NCBI GenBank assembly: GCA_949317995.1
Contig: OX439045.1
Coordinates: 40,009,693 to 40,073,692 of the forward strand
From: Acholoe squamosa
Taxonomy: Eukaryota > Annelida > Polychaeta > Phyllodocida > Polynoidae
DNA length: 64,000 nucleotides
Direction: 5' to 3'
Within the stretch, counting starts at the first letter, position 1; each line of letters begins with the position of its first letter. This document shows, piece by piece, positions 58,001-64,000 of this stretch. Made by a program: the position numbers and the translations under genes. The notes beneath the pieces are model-generated. The model made no database searches and had not been told where the DNA came from. It saw only the letters and a program-made list of their open reading frames with translations.

Positions 58001-58559
58001 TACTTCGGCTGACCACTGAGCTATGACCCTGGAGCCATGCCCCATTCCCACATACTACTTCGGCTGACCACTGAGCTCTGGAGCCATGCCCCATTCCCAC
58101 ATACTACTTCGGCTGACCACTGAGCTATGACCCTGGAGCCATGCCCCATTCCAACATACTACTTCACCTGACCACTGAGCTATGACCCTGGAGCTATGCC
58201 CCATTCTCATATACTACTTCAGCTGACCACTGAGTCATGACCCTGGCGCCATGCCCGATTCCCACGTACTACTCACCCTCAGCTGACCACTGACCTATGA
58301 CTTGAAGCCATGCCCATTTCTGCATACTACTTCCCCCTCTGACCACGGAAATATGACCCTGGAGCCATGCCCCATTTCCACACACTACTCCCCCCTGAGC
58401 TGACCACTAACTTCTGACCCTGAAGCTATGCCCCATTCGCACACAACTCCCCGGCCGACATAGTTGGATGTCCCATATTAAGGACCCTTCTTGAAAATCG
58501 GATTGAGTGCTGTTGTATAAAATAATGGTCCATTGCGAAGTGCCTGTATCGTAACATAT

Positions 58560-58649
<90 letters not shown>

Positions 58650-61600
58650 TATTTATATATTCCATGTGTCAAATATCTGGGGTACTTTCGTTTCAAACAA
58701 CGCATGTGCAGTTGAAATTTACCTTCTAAAGCCAACATTATGATCTTGAGGAAAGATTTATTGGCTGGATCATGGGCGTGTACTAGTTTAATACCAAGTT
58801 GAGTCTATCCATATACTAAGAGAGGGTTGGCCACTCAAGGACATTTGCTGCCCTCTGGCAGATACCCTTTGAACTATTTCCTATATATATATAGCCATGG
58901 ATGACAGAGGTGAGGGGGACTTTGGCAAAGCCCCCCCTCACCTCTGTCACCAATGGCTATGCATAGGAATAGAGCTGCCAGAGGGCAGCATCAGTCCTAG
59001 AGTGTCACACCCTCTCCACAGTATACAGATAACAACTATACAGACTCAACTTGGGAACTAGTAGACGCCCATGGGCTGGATAGTGGATGAGGGAAATGCA
59101 CAGCGGTAATGTCTCACGGTTGGACATAATAAGATAGAATAACCTCGGGTTTACACTGACCTTGGTATTAAATTCCATGTATATGGCTTAGGGTTATAAT
59201 AAGAAATAGCATTTTCAAATAAATGTTGTATGAACGTGATAAACGTTTCAACTCTTTTTTTTTATAAGAGATGCTTTCTTTGGCCTTAGAATTCACGACC
59301 ATGTGCTGATCCAAATTTGGACTAGAATAGATAATTTTAAATCATAGGGGTAAGGGCAGGCTTGCGGAGGAATGTTTGCGCAGCATTTACTTTATGTCTA
59401 GACCACCAGGTGTTGCTTTTGTCACACCAGTTGGTGTGTCACAAAAAGAGGTGTGTGGTGAAAATAGGAGAGGCAAGACCAAATTCATTTCGTTGACACA
59501 TATTAATTTGGTCCAATACCAGGCAACCAAGGAGAAGTATAAAGCCGGATAAGTTGTTGGTACCATGGGTTGAACAAAATACAAGTCGATAAACATTGTA
59601 CCAAGCCATACTAACCATTATTTTATGAGGACTTCTTAAATTTGATGCCCCCCCAGTGTTCAAATGGACCCTGTGATCTATGATCACAATCGTTTCTTCA
59701 TGGTACCTAAGAATCAAACTAATATCCCTGAAAATTACTAAAAGTAAATTGGTAGATCTCAATGAGCAAGATTGTATTTACAATCTTTAAAGCTCAGATT
59801 TATTTTACCCAATGGCTTCATTCTTGGAATCACACACCCCCTAAACAACTTGCAATTGTTACTGAGTGCCATTAGAGCCAGCATCCAATCATGCGATGGT
59901 GTGAAGTACAATCTATTTGGTGTCAACATTTACCACCAGTGCTATCAGTATTTCCTTCACACATCGGTCTTGGCTAGCAGTAATTGAATGCTAAAAAGGA
60001 AACGCTCTCGAAAAAATACCTCTCCCGCTTTTTGTGGTATTTCCACACTGTAGTCTATTAGTCTGTAAATCTTCTGTATACTATCGACCAGTGCAAATAA
60101 TGTAATATACCAAGAAAAACATACATTGTTTACACCTTTAAAATCTCGCTATAGTGATGGGGGTCTCTTTCTCTTTGTCAGTCTGAACTATATTAAATTA
60201 ACTGTGATTAGTCCTCAATCGGTATTTCACTATTTATTAAACAAAGTTTCAAGGCATCATTTCAAAACAGCTGTCTTCATACGTTTGCTACATTGCACTT
60301 TTTAGAAATATCTTGGCAATAATTGAGTGCGACTGTACTTGTTTCTTAAATATCTGGGTTAAGAAAGGAGGGAGTACCAAGGGCTCTAGCGTGAATTATA
60401 AACTAATGGAATGGACGTCCTGAACGAACTAATGCAAAGCGGGTAGTCTAATTCTATGCACAATCAATTTAGAAATTTGGAAAGTGTTAAAATCGGACTT
60501 TCTATTCAACATCTGAAATAAAGCTTTACACAATTTCTTTTTTCCTCCAATTCAGATCCGAGTGGGCCTGGTGTCATTCTCACTCCAGGTAGAGTTGGAG
60601 ATTGCACTTGGTGAGATTTCAGACAAAAGGGCCTTACAAAGGGACATCTCCGGCACCAATTACAGGGGCAGCTACACCAATACTGCCGACGCTTTACGTG
60701 TAAGATAGCATGACTTATTCATATTGGTTATTATCCCCTCCAGGTCTGTGCAGTGTATTATGAAATTGAATATGACCCCTGTAGCAGATGTTCCCACAAG
60801 TACCACAAACTCTCTATGTTAAAAATGAAAAACAAACATTGTTCTGTCACATCAATATCATTGAAACCTGATAACATTATGTGGGATATATATCGGTAGA
60901 ATATCGGTAGTAGCATTACATCTACCCTATAGCAGAGAACAATGAGCAATCATGTCACAGGTCCCTGAGCCCTATTTAGGAACCCCGACCCCCTTAGCAT
61001 TGACATAATCTGGTATTCATTCTGGACCTTCAGGTTACACGGACTCAGTGTTTTGGCGGTCGACAGGACAGACCAGGAGTAAGGAATATTGTGATCTTCA
61101 TCTCTGACGGTAAGATATTAGTATGATCACGAATTTATGGTTGAGAATGAACAAGGAATAGTAACCTCAATTTGGTCTGTATTGAAACTGCTCCCTCACC
61201 CTTAAGTAATGGTGATGATGTCAAGCTACAAAACTCAATCTGTCTATGGTCTATGGTGATGTCAAAGAAGCGAAAACATGACGGCACAAAATGACTATTG
61301 CCATAACTCCTTCTCATACCTCCTCCTATCGTCAGGACACAATGTTTGCAACATATTTTAATCGATTGTATTGAATCCATGCGGCATTCTTTGACGCCAA
61401 CATTACTCTCTAACATCTCCAGGTGTGCCCACAAGAAATGAGGACCGCACAGATGACGAGATAAGGCGGTTACATGCAGAGGTGGACAGAGTCATCTCCG
61501 TGGGTGTAACTGAGGCCATAAATGTCACATTTTTGGCAAAAACTGCCAAAGCTTATAGAGGTTCTGCAAGAGCTGGAGTTGACTACTTCACTTCGGTAGA

Positions 61601-64000
61601 CTTCAGGACAGGACTAGACAATCTGGTACCTACTATAGCCGAGTCCGCCTGCACCACTGCACCTCCTTTACCAGGTAAGAGAAATAACACCAGTGGCAGA
61701 TCCAGGATTTGGAAAAGGAGGGGGCGCGGTCCAAAAATGAGGGGGCGCACCCCCTATTTCTAGGCAAATTTTGGGGTCCAAAATATGTAGTTAAACTCTT
61801 AAGTGCTAGGAAAAAGGGGGGTGCGTGTGCCCCCACCCCCTCTAAATCCGCCACTGAACACTACAAAAAACAATTTTTTTTTAATGAAGGTTTGTCAGAC
61901 ATCTAGTGTCATTTAAACTTGCACCTTGCCTGAATAAGTCTTATAAAGTCAGGCGAAACATTGCAGTGGCTTCAGATGAGTAAAGTATTACTTCCCCCTG
62001 TCTCGATGTACAAAATCCCAATAAAAGTTCATAAGCTTGAAATAACTTGTCTGGCTTTGTATGAATAATCATCAATTGATTTTCAAATGGATGCATTTAT
62101 CCACTTGTTTAATAGCATGATGTATGAATGCAGTCATAACGAGTAGACCCTACAGGGCTGTGGCCATGCATCACAAGGACTATGCTACCCTGGAGTTAAA
62201 CATGATAAGGCATAAAACATTTTTTACTTTTTCAATAATTATGGCTTTTCGAATGAGATCTCAAGGTGATCAATGAATCCCATTCTTTTCAGATATATGT
62301 TTTGGTCAGTTGGACTTGTGTGTCATCATCGACAGTTCAGGAAGTATTCGGGATCAGAACCCTGAAGATGGTTCTGTTGACAACTGGAGGGTAAGGACAA
62401 TTTTCTATCTCAGCGTCCAGAACTGAAACTACATTTTCCCAAGCTTCACATGATTGGCTGTTGTTCACGAGATGACAGCGAGAATACACTATTTTAGAGG
62501 CCCTTGTTTATTTGAATAGGCATATCATATGTTCAAATAGGTCTATTAATATTCCACAGGCCAGGAACTCTGTCTAGTTCATCTAGAGAGATCTAGCCTT
62601 GTCATAATTGCCATGTGTTGGCCATGAGGGGAAGCAGATATTAGTGGCGCAGCAGATTATTTCTACAGAAATATCAACTGGGGGTATAAGAATGAAATAC
62701 AGGGGTCTTGAAACTATCATATACAATCCCTTTATTTTTCATCCATACATTTATAACATGGATAAATATCCATGGAAGGTCCATGCTTCACCCCCCCCCT
62801 AAATAAAGGTTTGTGAATATTCTTAACAATTTCACTGATACACTCTAAAAGTTTCTGTTGAATTAAACCAGCGATCCTCGTATAACCGAACCAAGAACCC
62901 CCGTAATTGCATTGGTCAAAAAGTGTAGTTTTTACAATGACACAGTACAGTATGTGTATACTGTGTTAATGCAACCTCCGTGAAAAAATGAAAGATCTGT
63001 GGAAACTTCAAGACAAGGATTTCACTGTTATTTTGACATTTACTTTCACAGTCTATTCTTGCATCTACATGTATTTCATTTCTTTTGCAGCTCATCCTTG
63101 AGTTTGTTAACACACTCATAGACAACCTGGACATTGGGGCAGACAGGATCAGAATGGGAGGAATTAAGTTCTCCAATGACGCCTCAGTGTTATTTTACAT
63201 GGATGATTTCACTGACAAGCAGGCACTTAAGCGGAATGTGTCTCAGACTTCCTACTCAGGTGGCTTCACCAACACTCCAGCTGCCCTAAGACTGACCAGA
63301 ACTGAGTGTTTTAGGTCAAACCGAGGTGAGCGACCTAGGGTACCCAACATGGCCATCATCATCACTGATGGACTTGCTACTGTAGACCAGGAATTAACCA
63401 TCCCAGAGGCAGGGAGGCTCAAGGCTACAGGTACCCCCACCGAGGTCAATGTTGTTGCCATAGGTGAGTAACAATTAGAATTGAGTGCAATTGATAAATT
63501 GCATACTGTTGCTTCAGTGCAAGAGGGATGTAATGCTTACACTGACAATTACAATTGTCTGGCACTGAGAATGTTATGAAGAGAGTAGTCAGTGTGGGAA
63601 ATGGTACTTTCCCATTACAAACGCATTAGCTAAGCTCATGGGTGGCTGTTCAGTTTTCATACCTCATGTTTTGAATCAGTATATTGAGTTAGAGGACCGC
63701 ACCACTTCCAGTGTGGCATCGATGTTAAGTACAAAAGCGGTTTGACTGTCTGAAAATTCTTGTTTTTGGCAACTATCATATAACAGGTGAATTTCGCACA
63801 TGAACCATGCCCCGTAAATGGGTTAAACGCGACACACTTGACAAGGCGCTTTTAAGAATCGATGGACACAGTTGGAGAGAGCATAAATCATTAGATGAAA
63901 ATCTACACTGTGACACCCACAGTATTCTCGGCATTGATATAGGGGCAAATTTAATTCAATTTGCTACTGAAATCCTGATTCTTTTATTCAGGAATTACAA
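51922..64000 (+). CDS. Secreted tandem VWA-domain protein, 5' part of a multi-exon gene
   Basis: Ten exons can be joined in frame: 51922-52009, 53704-53769, 54793-54855, 55237-55284, 57547-57695, 60556-60699, 61034-61109, 61423-61674, 62293-62390, 63091-63463. Every join has GT/AG borders and matching phases, giving 452 codons plus one base. The product has a signal peptide (residues 1 to about 21), a Tyr/His/Pro-rich linker (30-89), VWA1 (about 90-290) and VWA2 (from about 298, running past the window). Both VWA domains keep the MIDAS triad: D101/S103/S105, T179 and D211 in the first; D309/S311/S313, T388 and D421 in the second. Such domains bind ligands through a divalent cation in extracellular matrix proteins (matrilins, VWA collagens, invertebrate shell or cuticle matrix proteins). 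Which of these it is cannot be told from this part. Confidence 0.88.
53628..53639 (+). CDS. Possible 12-nt microexon of the VWA gene
   Basis: A strong 3' splice site ('ggtttgttgcag') is followed by only 12 nt (GAAGCAGAGCAG) before a possible donor, 'gtgatt'. Its phase (1 in, 1 out) would fit and add Gly-Ser-Arg-Ala. The intron to the next exon would be only 64 nt. Low confidence; it may be a decoy acceptor. Confidence 0.2.
53704..53769 (+). CDS. VWA gene mini-exon, His/Tyr/Pro linker 1
   Basis: 66 nt between 'tgtttttccctgacag' and 'gtatac', phase 1 to phase 1. It encodes EQKMRHHPYGYPTPIPYRVT plus split codons. There is no stop in this phase and its Tyr/Pro/His bias resembles the next two mini-exons. 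Confidence 0.65.
54793..54855 (+). CDS. VWA gene mini-exon, Tyr/Arg/Pro linker 2
   Basis: 63 nt between 'atctggcctcag' and 'gtaagc', phase 1 to phase 1. It encodes VDPWFRDYNYYKTSTRRPPT. The donor is consensus. Part of the flexible linker before VWA1. Confidence 0.65.
55237..55284 (+). CDS. VWA gene mini-exon, Tyr/His linker 3
   Basis: 48 nt between 'tttctgtattccag' and 'gtaaga', phase 1 to phase 1. It encodes THYYKHYYPKTTLMP. It is followed at once by a minisatellite in the intron. Confidence 0.68.
55310..55705. repeat. 63-bp minisatellite in an intron of the VWA gene
   Basis: About six units with core 'gaccaaagactgggctagat', then 'gcccaagtaaaggtcccta' and 'ttgttctttctat'. The first four are very alike; the last two have diverged. 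Since 63 is a multiple of 3 and two minus frames lack stops, long minus-strand frames (55237-55741) appear. They are repeat artefacts. Confidence 0.9.
55706..57546 (+). other. Intron of the VWA gene before VWA1
   Basis: Contains a MITE (56246-56489). Near 55887-55930, after 'cttttacgcag', the sequence 'actcctattatctatagggt' resembles part of the first mini-exon ('acccctattccatatagggt'), but its phase does not fit, so it may be a decayed exon copy. Confidence 0.4.
56246..56489. mobile_element. MITE with about 50-bp near-perfect TIRs
   Basis: The left arm, 'ggtcgaatccgacatggcga' through 'ctctgcgatttt' (56248-56297), is repeated as its reverse complement at about 56438-56487, with no mismatch seen over about 50 bp. 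TA flanks both sides ('atta|ggtcg' and 'cgacc|tata'), which fits a TA target duplication. Short interior, no coding capacity. High arm identity suggests a recent insertion. Confidence 0.8.
57547..57695 (+). CDS. VWA1 exon a (MIDAS DxSxS)
   Basis: Between 'gttgttgcag' and 'gtaaga', phase 1 in and phase 0 out. It encodes 'ADICFVLDSSGSIRDNNP', with the metal-binding D-S-S-G-S, and the helix 'NWELSLNFVNNIIDRL'. Confidence 0.9.
57955..58440. repeat. 55-bp minisatellite in an intron of the VWA gene
   Basis: About nine imperfect units with core 'ctgaccactgagctatgacc', then 'ctggagccatgccccattcc' and 'cacatactactt'. The left units are closely alike and the right ones more diverged. One unit lacks 'tatgaccc' (about 58076). 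Confidence 0.9.
58562..58646. repeat. (TA)n microsatellite in an intron
   Basis: About 42 TA repeats, the longest tract in the window. Confidence 0.97.
58771..59073. mobile_element. Foldback MITE, arms about 140 bp
   Basis: The outer ends 'catgggcgtgtactagttt' and 'actagtagacgcccatg' pair, as do 'ccaagttgagtct' with 'agactcaacttgg', 'gctgccctctggcag' with 'ctgccagagggcagc', and 'gacagaggtgaggggg' with 'ccccctcacctctgtc' around the centre. Nearly the whole 0.3-kb unit folds into one hairpin. It lies in the intron between two VWA1 exons. Confidence 0.8.
59074..60555 (+). other. Intron of the VWA gene, nothing further recognised
   Basis: AT-rich and without clear repeats. It ends in 'ttttttcctccaattcag' at 60555. 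The frames at 59387-59987 lack motifs. Confidence 0.45.
60556..60699 (+). CDS. VWA1 exon b (MIDAS Thr)
   Basis: 144 nt, phase 0 in and out. It encodes 'IRVGLVSFSLQVELEIAL' and 'GSYTNTADALR', which carries the MIDAS threonine. Donor 'cgt|gtaaga'. Confidence 0.9.
61034..61109 (+). CDS. VWA1 exon c (MIDAS Asp)
   Basis: 76 nt after 'ggaccttcag', phase 0 in and phase 1 out. It encodes 'VTRTQCFGGRQ' and 'NIVIFISDG', with the last MIDAS aspartate. Donor 'gacg|gtaaga'. Confidence 0.88.
61423..61674 (+). CDS. VWA1 exon d (C-terminal half) and linker
   Basis: 252 nt after 'aacatctccag', phase 1 in and out. It encodes 'DDEIRRLHAEVDRVISVGVT', the sequon NVT (a possible N-glycosylation site), 'VDYFTSVDFRTGLDNLV', and a linker 'CTTAPPLPG' leading to VWA2. 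Confidence 0.88.
61691..61856. mobile_element. Short MITE with CAGTGGC ends
   Basis: The left end, 'cagtggcagatccaggattt', pairs with the right end, 'aaatccgccactg'; G-rich left and C-rich right interiors also pair. It starts only 16 bp after the donor of VWA1 exon d. Target duplication is unclear. The terminal motif suggests a hAT-like MITE, which is an inference. Confidence 0.65.
61857..62292 (+). other. Intron of the VWA gene, nothing recognised
   Basis: No feature besides the 3' splice site 'cccattcttttcag' at 62292. Confidence 0.5.
62293..62390 (+). CDS. VWA2 exon a (MIDAS DxSxS)
   Basis: 98 nt, phase 1 in and phase 0 out. It encodes 'DICFGQLDLCVIIDSSGSIR' and 'DQNPEDGSVDNWR', parallel to VWA1 exon a, with the same intron phases but a shorter exon. 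Donor 'agg|gtaagg'. Confidence 0.9.
62391..63090 (+). other. Intron of the VWA gene, nothing recognised
   Basis: Contains a C run near 62790. Ends in 'tttcttttgcag' at 63090. Confidence 0.5.
63091..63463 (+). CDS. VWA2 exon b (fused core exon)
   Basis: 373 nt, phase 0 in and phase 1 out. It encodes 'LILEFVNTLIDNLDIGADRI', 'GGFTNTPAALRLTRTECF', 'MAIIITDGLATVD' and 'EVNVVAIG', covering what VWA1 splits over exons a (end), b, c and d (start). The MIDAS Thr and Asp are present. Donor 'atag|gtgagt'. Confidence 0.92.
63464..64000 (+). other. Intron of the VWA gene, continues past the window
   Basis: No further exon is seen. VWA2 lacks its C-terminal strands and helices at 63463, so the next exon must lie beyond 64000 or be missed near the edge. 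Confidence 0.5.

Noticed and set aside
58478..58743. Tyr-Ile repeat peptides
   Set aside because: Translations of a (TA)n microsatellite.
61135..61434. 99-codon minus-strand frame
   Set aside because: It lies antisense in a VWA gene intron and has no motif.

Overview
The window looks like nuclear DNA from an animal, probably a marine invertebrate. It is AT-rich, mostly non-coding, and packed with transposons, foldback elements, microsatellites and minisatellites. The one host gene I can support has short exons bounded by GT/AG and long introns. Nothing in the sequence fixes the phylum. I see no bacterial operons, CRISPR arrays, rRNA or clear tRNA genes.

Layout. Bases 1-15,900 are gene-poor and hold several repeats: an inverted-arm repeat (about 700-1835), a TA-flanked terminal-inverted-repeat (TIR) element (3078-4586), a region with recurring TCGGACAC motifs (about 7195-8245), a foldback-like element whose two arms carry minisatellites in opposite orientation (8340-9705), and a 27-unit 31-bp minisatellite with an 8-unit higher-order repeat (9850-10706). 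From 15,924 to 23,479 lies a decayed CR1/L2-type LINE, split in two by a young tyrosine-recombinase retrotransposon of Ngaro/PAT type (18341-23015). That inner element has intact gag, RT-RNase H and YR frames and the diagnostic split direct repeats A1...B1-A2-B2.

Bases 24,000-51,200 contain no gene I can recognise. They hold a minisatellite (24966-25203), a GC-rich candidate first exon or promoter (25240-26078), TA microsatellites, several MITE-like elements, and two inverted copies of a 0.6-kb TIR element (39198-39832 and 43194-43808).

From 51,911 to the right edge runs the 5' part of a plus-strand gene for a secreted protein. It has a signal peptide, a Tyr/His/Pro-rich linker encoded by three tiny phase-1/phase-1 exons, and two von Willebrand factor A (VWA) domains with complete metal-ion (MIDAS) motifs. 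The gene runs off the window inside the second VWA domain. Its introns carry two minisatellites, a long TA tract and three MITE-like elements.

How the parts relate. The three retrotransposon ORFs form one replication unit (RNA packaging, reverse transcription, recombinase integration). gag and RT-RH share a reading frame and are separated only by one UAG. The VWA gene is the only clear host coding content. All calls come from reading the sequence; no database search was run.
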